Assembly (NCBI GenBank): GCA_017470815.1
Contig: JAFUXT010000017.1
Location: 31,202-95,201, forward strand
Length of the DNA stretch: 64,000 nucleotides
Source: a bacterium
GTDB lineage: Bacteria; Cyanobacteriota; Vampirovibrionia; Gastranaerophilales; Gastranaerophilaceae
Direction of reading: 5' to 3'
The position numbers and the translations under genes are program-made. Positions 35,418-45,254 of this stretch are shown here, piece after piece; within the stretch, counting starts at the first letter, position 1; each line of letters starts with the position of its first letter. Under the pieces are notes generated by a model, which saw only the letters and a list, made by a program, of their open reading frames with translations, was not told the origin of the DNA and did no database searches.

Positions 35418-35996
35418 ATGTCAACAAATTTCAGAGGTTCAAAAACAGAACAACAACTTTTAAACGCTTTTGCTGGCGAATCAATGGCCTGAAACAGATA
35501 TACGATGTTTGCATCAATTGCAAAGAAAGAAGGTTATGAACAGATAGCAGAAATTTTTGAACAAACAGCACATAACGAGTATGAACATGCAAAACTTTTT
35601 TATAAACATATAGGAATGACACCGGACGGAAATGTAAATTCCTGTTATCCCTTTATTCTTGGGTCAACCGAAGAAAATTTATTGAGTGCAATTGACGGCG
35701 AAACAGAAGAATACACAACTCTTTATTCTAATGCAGAAAAAATAGCACTTGAAGAAGGCTTTGATTCTGTTGCGTCTACTTTTAAACACATTATTAATTC
35801 TGAAAGACATCACGCACACAGATTTCAAAAACTCTATGACAATTTAATCAACGGTACAATATTTGAAAAAGACGACGAACAAAAATGGATATGTCGTGAA
35901 TGTGGATTTATTCATGATGGTAACTGCGCACCTGACTACTGCCCTAATTGTCATCACAAAAAAGGTTATTTCCAACTTTTATGCGAAAAATACTAA
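35418..35996 (+). pseudogene. Rubrerythrin interrupted by an in-frame TGA at codon 25
   Basis: The frame from ATG 35418 (AAAGGAG SD six bases upstream) reads MSTNFRGSKTEQQLLNAFAG, then ESMA-stop-NRYTMFASIAKKEGYEQI. Rubrerythrins have Arg where the TGA stands (QARNRY/MARNRY). The rest is intact: the diiron ligands in AFAGE and TAHNEYEHAK, INSERHHAHRF, and a rubredoxin-like tail WICRECGFIHDG...YCPNC. Restart at Met30 (35505) would lose the first Glu ligand. Function would be peroxide reduction in an anaerobe. It may be a recent nonsense mutation, a sequencing error or a recoded site. Confidence 0.88.
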
Positions 35997-36045
35997 ATTT
36001 GGAGGAGTATCATAATACAAAGAATTATATTATAATAAATGTAAT

Positions 36046-39000
36046 ATGAGAGCAAAGTGGAAAATTATAACCTTAACAGGGTTTGCACTTGTTTTAAGTG
36101 CAGGCTATATTTGGGGTATTCCTGCAATTGTAAACCTGCCAAAACACCAAACAGAGATTGAACAAAAAATTTATCAGACTTCGGGTTACAATGTCAAATT
36201 AGGCAAGGCAAAACTTTCTATGGGCGGATTTCCGTCTGTTTGGGTAAAAAGTAACAATATCTCTGTTCTCAACAAAGACGGTTCAAAAGCGCTTTCAATA
36301 GATAATCCCAAAGTTAAACTGAAACTTTTTCCGCTGATTTTCAAAAAAGTCGAAATTGCTCATATTTTTGCGGATAAAGAGGTTGTTAATTTAGTTTTTT
36401 CAAAAGATAAAAAGTTTTTGTTAGGAGATAATCCGATAAAATTTGAAACAAAAGAAAGTCCGTTTACAATATCAAAAGTATACCTTGATATTGGCGAATA
36501 TAAAATAAATCTTGATGACAAATTAAATAATAAAAAACTTGCTCTCAACGGGGAATATTTAAACAATGCCAAATTTGTACTTGACGATAAAATTCAACTT
36601 TCCACAAAAGGAAATTTTGTTGTTGAAAACACTGTTACCCCGTATTTTGCCGATATAGTGCTTGATTTGCCTTTAGACAGATTTAATGATGACAGGCTGA
36701 AAATACAAGGCCAGTTAAAGGATTTTGACCTGTCAAGTGTCTCCTCTTATGCTCCTGTTTTAACAAACGGAGTTGTTCAAAAATTGAAAGGCACATTGAA
36801 TTTTAATGCCGATACAAAGGTTACAAAATACGGGCATAAACTTGTAAATGCTTCTCTTTGGACAACGGGTTTAGAGGTCATAGGAGTTGATAAACCGTCT
36901 CAAATTATATATCACGATAAACTTTCTCTCAATACAAATATTGAAACTATTGCAAACGGGATAAATTTAAAAAATACCGCAATAGAATCAAAAGATTTCA
37001 AGTTCAGCGTAAACGGTAAAATTGCATCCTCGGGTAAAAAGATTCCTGTACTTGATTTGGAAGTCGGAATAAAACCGGCGAAATTGCAAGATGTTGTAAA
37101 GATTTTGCCTTGGTTCAGGGAATTACCCCCTGAAATGGACTTTTATAAATTCAAAGAAGCAACTCTGTGGGGTAAAGGTGAAGGTCATCTGCATATAATA
37201 GGCAACGGTGAACTCCCTGAAGTTTTCGGTAAAGTTAAACTTCGTGGCATGCACCTTGTAAACAGGCACTTGCTCCTACCGGAAGGCGGTATGGCAGATT
37301 TAGATTTTGTCGGACAAATAATGAAAGTGAATGTATTTGTTCCGATAACAAAAAAAGAAACTGTATCGGTTAAAGGGTTTGCAAAAATTGACGGTTCAAA
37401 ATATTCTGAACTCGATATTAAAAGTACCGGTAATGTTCGGCTTGAAACGGCAAAAACAGTTCTTATGCCGCTTCATCAAATGTTAAAATTCAAACTCGGT
37501 CCTGTTCCGGTTATGGAAGCGACAGGTTTTGGTGTGATAAATCTTCGTTCAGCAGGGAAAAAAGTTGATCCGCATTTGTTTGGATATCTGAAATTTTGGA
37601 AAGGTAACGCACGTTTTACACAAGTACATAATCTTGAACTTATAAACGGTGCGGGTGAAATTATATTTGACGACAGAAATGTTAATTTCAAAACAACCTC
37701 CGGAACAATAAACGGAAGACCAACAAAAATTAGCGGGAAATGCAGCGTATTTGGAGATATGGAAGTATTTGCCGAAACAAAAGGGCAAAAAATTCCGGAT
37801 ATGATTAAGGTCATAACAACTTCGCCTGATATGGCTGAAGTTCAACGGGTAGTAAAACCGTTTACTAATCCCAACGGTATAGGTGATTTATATTTAACTA
37901 TATACGGTAAAGCAGGGGAAGATGTAACAAAAATTAAGTTTAATGAGGATTTGTTTGCAAAAGGCAAAGTTGTATTGCATAATGCAACAACAGTCCTTGA
38001 AAATACTTATATGCCGTTTGAAAATGTTAATGGAACGGTAAATTTTGATAAAAAAGATGCGGATTATGATATAACAGGTTATTTAGACAATTCAAAAATA
38101 CATGTAAAAGGTACGGCCAAAAATATGTCAATGGATTTGGTTGCAACTTCTGACAGGTTTAAACTTATTAATCTGTGGAGTGCAATGAAACCTGATATGG
38201 TTGTACCTTTTAAAAAGGAATTAGGCGAACTTGAAGTCGCATTTACGGGTAAATACAAAGGGGTTGCCGATGCCTCAAAACTTGATTATGACAAAATTAT
38301 TGTTGATGGTAAAATTCTTTCCAACATGAATTCTGCTAATCCTATCAAAGTTAGCGGTGGAAATTTTAATGTCAGACATTCTGTTTTGAATGCAAAAGGA
38401 TTAAAAGGGATTTTTAACGGCAATCCTTTTACGCTGTCATTTACGGGAACAGATATTTATAAATATATGAATATAAAAGATGCAGTATTTGATTTTAATA
38501 ATTTTAATATCGCATCAATTAATGATATGAAAGGCAGTCTGAATCTGCCTCAGGAATATCAGAAGCAAATAGATAATATTCAGGATATTCAGGGACATAT
38601 AAATATTAAAGGAACAATTAAAAACGGCGGAATATATTCTGATACAGAACTCAAAAATATAAGTTTCCGCTATGCTCCGCTTGACGCTGTTATAAATGTT
38701 TTGTCAGGCAAAGCAAATATGCGGGGAGATAAACTTTATTTGGGCAGAATAAATACAAAAGTAAGTTCAATGCCTGTATATTTGAACGGTAATATTTCAA
38801 ATATTTTGCAAAATCCGTATTTAAATATTTACGTTTCCGGTAAATTAAATCAGGAATTTTTCGATAAATTTGTAAATGAAAAATCTGTTTATCCGGTTAA
38901 ACTCAAAGGTGATGCTAATTTCAATTCAAAACTTAGTGGAACAATAGACAGTATTCACGCAAATTCTACTCTTAATGTAAAAGAAAATTCTTCAATTTAT

Positions 39001-40542
39001 TATATGGGTGCAACTTTATCAGGAGCACCGTCAGGCGCAACAGACATCGACGGAATTGCAACAAACCCTGTTTCTATTAAGGCAGATACAGTTTTAACTC
39101 CTAATAAGATAAAAATTAATGCTCTTGATTATATTCAGACTATAACTTCTCAAAATAAAAGAACTTCATCGCAAAAACAACTTTCTATGTCAGGTGCGGT
39201 TTCACTTTTGAAAAATAATATTCTTAAATTTGAAAATCTTAAAATTAAAACTTTTGAGCCGACGGATGCGAAAATATTTAATATTATTCTGAAAAAGCCT
39301 ACAATTAAGCAGGGAATATTTATGACTGATATGGTTGTAAACGGTACATCACTTGCGCCGTATGCGCTTGGGACTCTCAATATTTCAAGTGTTGATATTC
39401 CGCTTTTTGATTCAACTATCAGGGATATTGATATTGATATGAAAAAAGATTATATAAATCTCAATGCAAAAGGAGTTATTCTTACTAATGATATAACAAC
39501 TTATGCAAAAATAGTTAATAAGACCACTCCGCCATTTATAGTCGAAGATTTTGATGTCAAAACAGATGTTTTGGATCTTAATGTAATTGCAAATACCTTT
39601 AATGATTATGATACAAACAAACTTAAAAACAGAGAAACTTCAAGTAATACAATGACTGTTTCACCTGATCAGGTGATAATTAAAAACGGAACAATAAGTG
39701 CAGATAAAATTCGTATCAAAAAAGCGGAAGCGACAGATTTTAATGCAAAAGTTACAATGGGAGATGACCATATTCTTCATATTGATAAATATTCATTTGA
39801 CCTTGCAAACGGAACGGTTGCCGGTGATATTAAAACAAATCTTTCCACTTTTGAATCCAATGCAACAGTGAATATCAAAGATGCAGATGCAGAAATGATA
39901 AGTGAAAACTTCTTTGATATGCCTGGGCAAATGTACGGAATTGTGACAGGAGATTTGAGAGTTTCCTGTAAAGGTACAAACAGTGTTGATTGTCTTGATA
40001 CTTTGAATGGTGCCGGTTCATTCAAGGTTAAAGACGGCAGAATGCCAAAACTTGGTTCTTTAGAGTACCTGTTAAAAGCAGCAAACCTTGTAACAGGCGG
40101 TATAACAGGTGTTTCGGTAAACGGAATAATTGACCTTATTACCCCCTTAAAAACAGGTAATTTTTCTCAGATTAGCGGAGATATTAAACTCGAAAACGGT
40201 GCGGCAAATGATATCAATGTATATTCTGAAGGTAAAGAACTTAATATGTATATGACAGGGCGTTATAACCTTGAAACTCTTGTTGCGGATATGGAAGTCT
40301 ATGGCAGTTTGTCAAAGAATTTTTCGACACTGCTTGGCAGAATAGGTAATGCATCATTAAACAGATTATTAAACAGAATCCCCGGGATTAATATAAACGA
40401 AATTAACCCTGAATCGACAAGCAAAATAAACAAAATTCCAAACTTTAACAAAGAAAATGCCGTAAGGGTCTTTAAGTCAGAAATCTTTGGTGACATCAAC
40501 GGAACAAATTATGTCAAAAGTTTCAAATGGATAACACATTAA
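36046..40542 (+). CDS. AsmA/TamB-like giant envelope protein
   Basis: A 1498-residue protein with one N-terminal membrane helix (about residues 7-25) and then almost only beta-rich sequence. The start (LPKHQTEIEQKIYQTSGYNVKLG and the block IDNPKVKLKLFPLIFKKVEI) is typical of the AsmA-like clan (YhdP/TamB/YicH). Members form long hydrophobic grooves that bridge the inner and outer membranes and carry phospholipids. The C-terminal part (DGRMPKLGSLEYLLKAANLV...GISG-like) resembles the conserved AsmA/YhdP end. This supports a diderm envelope. No SD is seen; TATAAT ends nine bases before the ATG. Confidence 0.85.
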   Translation: MRAKWKIITLTGFALVLSAGYIWGIPAIVNLPKHQTEIEQKIYQTSGYNVKLGKAKLSMGGFPSVWVKSNNISVLNKDGSKALSIDNPKVKLKLFPLIFKKVEIAHIFADKEVVNLVFSKDKKFLLGDNPIKFETKESPFTISKVYLDIGEYKINLDDKLNNKKLALNGEYLNNAKFVLDDKIQLSTKGNFVVENTVTPYFADIVLDLPLDRFNDDRLKIQGQLKDFDLSSVSSYAPVLTNGVVQKLKGTLNFNADTKVTKYGHKLVNASLWTTGLEVIGVDKPSQIIYHDKLSLNTNIETIANGINLKNTAIESKDFKFSVNGKIASSGKKIPVLDLEVGIKPAKLQDVVKILPWFRELPPEMDFYKFKEATLWGKGEGHLHIIGNGELPEVFGKVKLRGMHLVNRHLLLPEGGMADLDFVGQIMKVNVFVPITKKETVSVKGFAKIDGSKYSELDIKSTGNVRLETAKTVLMPLHQMLKFKLGPVPVMEATGFGVINLRSAGKKVDPHLFGYLKFWKGNARFTQVHNLELINGAGEIIFDDRNVNFKTTSGTINGRPTKISGKCSVFGDMEVFAETKGQKIPDMIKVITTSPDMAEVQRVVKPFTNPNGIGDLYLTIYGKAGEDVTKIKFNEDLFAKGKVVLHNATTVLENTYMPFENVNGTVNFDKKDADYDITGYLDNSKIHVKGTAKNMSMDLVATSDRFKLINLWSAMKPDMVVPFKKELGELEVAFTGKYKGVADASKLDYDKIIVDGKILSNMNSANPIKVSGGNFNVRHSVLNAKGLKGIFNGNPFTLSFTGTDIYKYMNIKDAVFDFNNFNIASINDMKGSLNLPQEYQKQIDNIQDIQGHINIKGTIKNGGIYSDTELKNISFRYAPLDAVINVLSGKANMRGDKLYLGRINTKVSSMPVYLNGNISNILQNPYLNIYVSGKLNQEFFDKFVNEKSVYPVKLKGDANFNSKLSGTIDSIHANSTLNVKENSSIYYMGATLSGAPSGATDIDGIATNPVSIKADTVLTPNKIKINALDYIQTITSQNKRTSSQKQLSMSGAVSLLKNNILKFENLKIKTFEPTDAKIFNIILKKPTIKQGIFMTDMVVNGTSLAPYALGTLNISSVDIPLFDSTIRDIDIDMKKDYINLNAKGVILTNDITTYAKIVNKTTPPFIVEDFDVKTDVLDLNVIANTFNDYDTNKLKNRETSSNTMTVSPDQVIIKNGTISADKIRIKKAEATDFNAKVTMGDDHILHIDKYSFDLANGTVAGDIKTNLSTFESNATVNIKDADAEMISENFFDMPGQMYGIVTGDLRVSCKGTNSVDCLDTLNGAGSFKVKDGRMPKLGSLEYLLKAANLVTGGITGVSVNGIIDLITPLKTGNFSQISGDIKLENGAANDINVYSEGKELNMYMTGRYNLETLVADMEVYGSLSKNFSTLLGRIGNASLNRLLNRIPGININEINPESTSKINKIPNFNKENAVRVFKSEIFGDINGTNYVKSFKWITH

Positions 40543-40556
40543 ATTGACTAAAAATA

Positions 40557-41585
40557 TTACATCTGTTTGTATAGTTCCAGTTGTTTTGCCGTCAATTTTT
40601 CCGGCAGAACGATTTTGATTTTTGCGTTTAAATTTCCAAAACCGCCTGTTTTTTTTGGCAATCCAAGATTTTTAAGTCTTAATATTTTGCCTGTTGAAGT
40701 CATTTGCGGAATTTGAATTGTAATATTACCGTGCAGAGTTTTTATTTCTTTTTTACAGCCCAAAACCGCTTCAGGCGGAGTAATTTCAATTTCTTTCGTC
40801 AGGTCGCTTTGGTCTATTTCATATTCGGAATCTTTCGGGTGAACGATTAAATACATATCGCCATTTTGCCCGTACGCATCCGCTTTACCTTCACCTTTAA
40901 GTCTGATTTTTTGTCCGTCTTTAATCTCTTTAGGGAGTTTAACTTTTATTGATTTATTTTCATGGACAATTCCTGTTCCGCCACAATGAGAGCAATACCC
41001 TCCGCCATTACACTGCGTACATTTTTCCATATTATTGTAACGTACTGTAATCGGTTCTGAGCCAAACAAATCTTTTGCCGTGACATTAAGGTTTAGTGTT
41101 ATATCCAAATCTTCTTTTTTTGTGCGGGATGTTCTTTGTGTTCTGCGTGTGCGCGGTTGTTCAGCCCCCATAGAGCCAAAATCAAACCCGCCAAAACCGC
41201 CTTGATTCCGTGTGCCTGCACCCATCATATCGCCGAAAAGTGAACTGAAAAAGTCACTAAATCCGCCCATATCACCACCGCCGAAGTTAAATTGCTGGTA
41301 ACTTCCGCCGTTTGGATTGAAACCAAAATTTTCAAACCCGGGAGGCGGGGTGTAATCTGCTCCACCCTGCCAGTTTGCTCCAAGACTATCGTATCTTTGG
41401 CGTTTTGCTTTGTCGCCCAATACTTCATAGGCTTCATTTATTTCTTTAAATTTAGCTTCTGCTTCTTTTGTTTTGTTAACATCAGGGTGATATTTTCTTG
41501 CAAGTTTACGGTATGCGGATTTAATTTCCGAATCTGTTGCACCTCTTTTTATACCTAATATATCGTAATAATCTTTATACTTCAT
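40557..41585 (-). CDS. DnaJ-family co-chaperone with reduced zinc-finger region
   Basis: A 342-residue type J protein. The J domain (residues 1-70) has the HPD motif in [10 protein letters not shown]; the Gly/Phe-rich region follows (75-150). The zinc region keeps only two CxxC motifs ([17 protein letters not shown]), whereas canonical DnaJ has four. Two substrate-binding beta domains end the protein. The J domain stimulates DnaK ATPase. It is therefore intermediate between DnaJ and CbpA types; a canonical dnaJ may exist elsewhere. A TAGGAG SD lies before the ATG. Confidence 0.9.
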   Translation of the reverse strand: MKYKDYYDILGIKRGATDSEIKSAYRKLARKYHPDVNKTKEAEAKFKEINEAYEVLGDKAKRQRYDSLGANWQGGADYTPPPGFENFGFNPNGGSYQQFNFGGGDMGGFSDFFSSLFGDMMGAGTRNQGGFGGFDFGSMGAEQPRTRRTQRTSRTKKEDLDITLNLNVTAKDLFGSEPITVRYNNMEKCTQCNGGGYCSHCGGTGIVHENKSIKVKLPKEIKDGQKIRLKGEGKADAYGQNGDMYLIVHPKDSEYEIDQSDLTKEIEITPPEAVLGCKKEIKTLHGNITIQIPQMTSTGKILRLKNLGLPKKTGGFGNLNAKIKIVLPEKLTAKQLELYKQM

Positions 41586-41662
41586 AAATTAAAATCTCCT
41601 ACAATTCATGATAATACAATTGTATGAGATTTTAAAAATTTTTAATTATTTTTTAATGATGT

Positions 41663-42073
41663 TTAATTGTTTTTTAATTCTTCGCTTAATGTATTCAATT
41701 TTTCTTCAATTTGTTTAAGAGATTTTTCGTCTTTCAGAAACTTTACAATTTCTTCTTTATTGCCGTATGCTAACGGTTTTGAATTTTCAACCTGCATTGA
41801 CGGATGAAGCATAGAAACCCAAAGCATGTGTTTATCTTGCGCAGTATTATCTTTCTGAATAGAAAATGCTATTCCTTTTGCATAATATTTTGGGTCGTTT
41901 GCTTCGCAGCCCACATCAATCTGTCTGTAATATTCATCTTTTTTGATATAATTTTCAGCCTGTGATGTAAGTTTTTTAATTAATTCTTTTAAGTTAAAAT
42001 TTTGACTCAATTTTTTATCCTTATTAATTGTCGGATTGAGATTTACTATTTGTGCTTTATTTATATGTACCAT
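41663..42073 (-). CDS. Small lineage protein downstream of the RelA/SpoT-domain gene
   Basis: A 136-residue charged protein starting MVHINKAQIVNLNPTINK. No signal peptide or membrane helix. The N-terminus has helical Lys-rich sequence, the centre beta-like (GIAFSIQKD, MLWVSMLHPSMQ), the end a helix of Glu and Lys. It lies 21 bases after the RelA/SpoT-domain gene on the same strand, so the two are almost certainly co-transcribed. A partner, antitoxin or immunity role is possible purely from position. Unknown family. Confidence 0.6.
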   Translation of the reverse strand: MVHINKAQIVNLNPTINKDKKLSQNFNLKELIKKLTSQAENYIKKDEYYRQIDVGCEANDPKYYAKGIAFSIQKDNTAQDKHMLWVSMLHPSMQVENSKPLAYGNKEEIVKFLKDEKSLKQIEEKLNTLSEELKNN

Positions 42074-42094
42074 ATTTTACCTCTGTTTTAATTC

Positions 42095-43447
42095 TTATGC
42101 AACAAGTTCAAGATGCGGAGTAAATGATTGCATCGCAATCTGATTATTTTCATGGTTTAACTTGTATAAACTTTCCATGCTTTCCTGTGATAAAATTTTT
42201 GGGAATTTTGCGGGAAGTTTTGGTTTTTGACCAACCATAATCCCAAGTTCCTGATTTCTGTAATAATTATAACATTTTCTTAAATACGCATTGTATTCTT
42301 TAAATTCGTTTTCTTTTAAAGATTCAATTGCTTTTTTGTAATTGTCAAATGTTTTGCCCAAAGTATTTTTGCCTTGTCTTGAATCGTAAGCAATATGTTC
42401 GTATTCGGCAAAAAGATTAGAACCTCTAAACTGAACTTCTGCCAATGAACCGTCCGGCAGTGTAACATTCATTTGAGTTGTTGTATATCCTGATGGTTTG
42501 ATAGCCGATTTTTCTGCTTTAGATAAAATATCAGTTCCGTATTTTGTCAGATTTTTTGTACTCGGACAATGCTGAACTACTATATCTTCTCCTGTTGCCA
42601 AAGATAATTTACCGATACTTACCATTTGATTATCCGAGTAATACGGTATTCCGTCTAATCCTTTGTAATTACATATTCTTGTAAGTTGAAGCGGTTTAAT
42701 TTGCGGGTCGTTTAACCTGCTTAAAAATTCTTCGCTAAAACCGCTTTGTTTTAATTTTTCTATAGTTGTAACTTTTCTTTCTAATGCACTTTTGATGTTA
42801 CATAATAATATTCTTTCAAATACCGGTTGAGATTGCTTTTCTGCAAGCAGCATTTTTACCGGTTTTGCAAGTTCTTCCGCTTTATCAATTTCTGCGGCAG
42901 TCAAAGTCGGATCATTTCGGAATAATCTTTTTACGAGTCGTTGTTCACTTGTTGAAAGTTTTTTACCGTTATGTTTTGCTTGTTTAATTGCTTGAATGGC
43001 ATCATCAATAGTTAAATCTTTCATCTGAAATCTCATTCCGACTGCATCTGTTATAAATGCATGCGCATCTTCCTCTGATGTCACAACTTTACCGTCCTGA
43101 ATATTTTTTTCATATTTTGAATATATTGAATTTGCATCTTTTGTTCTTACAGAATGTGTTTTAACTTCTGATATATCGCCAAAAATATCGTCTGCAAGTT
43201 CTTTTGCATATTTTTCTTTTTTCTTTAAATTATCAGCCTGACGAATGGCAACATTACCAAGTTCGCCCTGAGCATCAGCAGTTTTCAGCGCATCTGCATC
43301 AATAACTTTTGTCAAACCTTTATTTTTTAGCGTAGATGCTTTAACAGGCATTGTGATTTCAGGTTTAATTCTGAATGTTGTTTTGGCTGCCATTTTACCT
43401 TTTGTAGCAATTTTAAGCCCTTTAGCAATAAGACTTACATATCCCAT
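42095..43447 (-). CDS. Protein with a divergent RelA/SpoT nucleotidyltransferase domain
   Basis: A 450-residue protein. Two blocks match the (p)ppGpp synthetase fold. VRTKDANSIYSKYEKN...ITDAVGMRFQM corresponds to the RelA pattern (R-V-K-x-x-x-S-I-x-x-K, then D-x-x-G-x-R). Further on, KPSGYTTTQMNVTLPDG and SLAEVQFRGSNLFAEYEHIA correspond to K-P-x-G-Y...E-I/V-Q-I/F-R...E-H with the catalytic Glu kept. About 170 residues separate the blocks, more than in RelQ-type enzymes. No HD hydrolase domain is present. It is either a small alarmone synthetase or a toxin-type pyrophosphokinase. The next gene may be its partner. Confidence 0.6.
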   Translation of the reverse strand: MGYVSLIAKGLKIATKGKMAAKTTFRIKPEITMPVKASTLKNKGLTKVIDADALKTADAQGELGNVAIRQADNLKKKEKYAKELADDIFGDISEVKTHSVRTKDANSIYSKYEKNIQDGKVVTSEEDAHAFITDAVGMRFQMKDLTIDDAIQAIKQAKHNGKKLSTSEQRLVKRLFRNDPTLTAAEIDKAEELAKPVKMLLAEKQSQPVFERILLCNIKSALERKVTTIEKLKQSGFSEEFLSRLNDPQIKPLQLTRICNYKGLDGIPYYSDNQMVSIGKLSLATGEDIVVQHCPSTKNLTKYGTDILSKAEKSAIKPSGYTTTQMNVTLPDGSLAEVQFRGSNLFAEYEHIAYDSRQGKNTLGKTFDNYKKAIESLKENEFKEYNAYLRKCYNYYRNQELGIMVGQKPKLPAKFPKILSQESMESLYKLNHENNQIAMQSFTPHLELVA

Positions 43448-43591
43448 AATAATATCCCTTTATATCCCCTGTGTATATATAAAGTATTTTTTGATGTAAA
43501 AATTGCCTTAATGTAAAGATATTTTGCGCAATATAATATTGAATTGGGGAACTTTTGATGATAAGATAGTTTCAAGCGGAGATGTGTAAAA

Positions 43592-44299
43592 GTGCAGAGA
43601 AATTTTTTAGATAAGTTTTTGGACAAAATATCTAATTTCCCGAGTTGGATAAAAGAGATTATTTATTTGCGACTGCAAAAAGATGTTCAGCCTGATGGTG
43701 AACTTGCATATATTTTTGCAACTTTTAAACCTGTTTTATCCGATAAAGGAAAATGTGAACTCGATTCAAAAAAATCAGGGTTCGACCTTAATCTTTATAA
43801 TATTTTTGAGTATTGCGATAATGGCGCAACTATCTCTGATATTACACTTAATACTTATCTTTCAATGGAAGAAGTCGCAGGGTATTTTTTGTTTGCCGTT
43901 GATGAAGGTTATATACAAATCCCTGATAATTCCCAAATATTGAATATTGCAGGTTTTCTTGCGGGAAAATTCAGAACGGGCGAATATTTTGTTCAGAACG
44001 GTGTTATATCTGAAGAACAACTTGATGATGCGGTGTTAAATTATGAGCATCGTACAAAAAAACATGACAAAAAATTCGGTCAGTCGTTGATTGAACTTGG
44101 TTTAATCAGCCAAAAACAACTTGATATATTGTTATCAATTAAGGATGAGGCTAAAAAACGCTTTATACTTGATCATAACGAAATTCCAAAAATTGCTGAA
44201 GCAAAAACTTATGAAGAAAAAATTGAGAATTTGGAAAAAGAAAATAAACAATTAAAAATGAGAATAAGAGAACTTTTATCGGGCGGGAAAAATGAATAA
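43592..44299 (+). CDS. Protein with GspE/MshE N-terminal-like repeat
   Basis: A 235-residue protein with GTG start (CGGAG about ten bases upstream). Residues about 128-190 hold a double motif, TGEYFVQNGVISEEQLDDAV and FGQSLIELGLISQKQLDILL. This is the pattern of the N-terminal domain of type II secretion and type IV pilus ATPases, which can bind nucleotides or c-di-GMP. The ATPase domain itself is absent. The C-terminus is a Lys/Glu coiled coil. Its stop overlaps the asparaginase start by four bases (ATGA). A regulatory or scaffold role is an inference. Confidence 0.6.
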   Translation: MQRNFLDKFLDKISNFPSWIKEIIYLRLQKDVQPDGELAYIFATFKPVLSDKGKCELDSKKSGFDLNLYNIFEYCDNGATISDITLNTYLSMEEVAGYFLFAVDEGYIQIPDNSQILNIAGFLAGKFRTGEYFVQNGVISEEQLDDAVLNYEHRTKKHDKKFGQSLIELGLISQKQLDILLSIKDEAKKRFILDHNEIPKIAEAKTYEEKIENLEKENKQLKMRIRELLSGGKNE

Positions 44300-45254
44300 T
44301 ACTAATACTCAAAGTGAAAAACTTGTAGAATTTGTCCGTGACGGGCTTGTTGAAACAGAACATTACGGCTATGTTGTCAGATGTTCAAAAAATCATGTCG
44401 CAGAAAAAATCGGAGATGATAAAAACTATCCGTTTTATCTTCGTTCTTGTGCAAAACCTTTGCAGGCATCTTTGCTTGTTGATTACGGGTTAGATAAAGA
44501 GTATGATTTAACTTCGTCTGAAATTGCAGTATGTTGTGCATCTCACGCAGGTGAAACGGTACATATAAATATACTAAAAAAACTAATGGAAAAGTTTGAA
44601 CTTTTTGAAACAGATTTAAAATGCGGAGTAACAGAACCGCTTTCTCAAAGGGCGCAGAGAAAATTGATTTTAAATAATGAAAAACCGACTGTTTTGCATA
44701 ACAACTGCTCAGGGAAACATATTATGATGCTCGGTTTGTGCAGATTAAAGGGCTGGGATATTGAAAATTATGATGATTTGAACCATCCTTTGCAGTTAGA
44801 AATTAAAAAAAGAATATACGAACTTTGCGGTCTTAAACAGAGATATCCCGTTACAAAAGACGGTTGCGGAGTTCCGATTTGTTCTATGCCTTTATCAAAT
44901 ATGGTTCAGGGGTATTTGAATTTGTTTTGTGATGAAAAATATTCTGCAATAAAAGATGCATTTTTGAATAATCCTTATCTTATAGGCGGAGAAAATCGCA
45001 CCGATACAAAAATTATTGAAAACAGCAAAAACTTAATAGCAAAAGTTGGTGCAGGCGGACTTTGTATTGTAGTAAATACGGAAATTGAAGAAGGATTTGT
45101 TGTCAAAATTTGTGATGCAAATATGCATGCAAGAGAAGTTGCAACAATAGATTTGATAAATAATCTTCACTGGGCAAGTATTGAAGTGAGTCATGATATT
45201 TTAATCAACAGCGGAGATAAAGTAGGAAACATTGTGAGTGTGGTACAGGCATGA
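44292..45254 (+). CDS. L-asparaginase, PF06089 (asparaginase II) family
   Basis: A 320-residue cytoplasmic protein of the thermolabile/PF06089 asparaginase family, unrelated to the classical EcAI/AnsB fold. Diagnostic blocks are RDGLVETEHYGYVVR, YPFYLRSCAKPLQASLL, EIAVCCASHAGETVHI, LHNNCSGKHIMML and VTKDGCGVPICSMPLSN. It is predicted to hydrolyse asparagine to aspartate and ammonia. It overlaps the preceding and following genes (ATGA at both junctions), forming a three-gene operon with folE2. Confidence 0.85.
   Translation: MNNTNTQSEKLVEFVRDGLVETEHYGYVVRCSKNHVAEKIGDDKNYPFYLRSCAKPLQASLLVDYGLDKEYDLTSSEIAVCCASHAGETVHINILKKLMEKFELFETDLKCGVTEPLSQRAQRKLILNNEKPTVLHNNCSGKHIMMLGLCRLKGWDIENYDDLNHPLQLEIKKRIYELCGLKQRYPVTKDGCGVPICSMPLSNMVQGYLNLFCDEKYSAIKDAFLNNPYLIGGENRTDTKIIENSKNLIAKVGAGGLCIVVNTEIEEGFVVKICDANMHAREVATIDLINNLHWASIEVSHDILINSGDKVGNIVSVVQA

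Noticed and set aside
35418..35996. UGA as a recoded sense codon in this organism
   Set aside because: Trp is encoded by TGG throughout, many genes end in TGA at the expected place, and the site is Arg in homologues.
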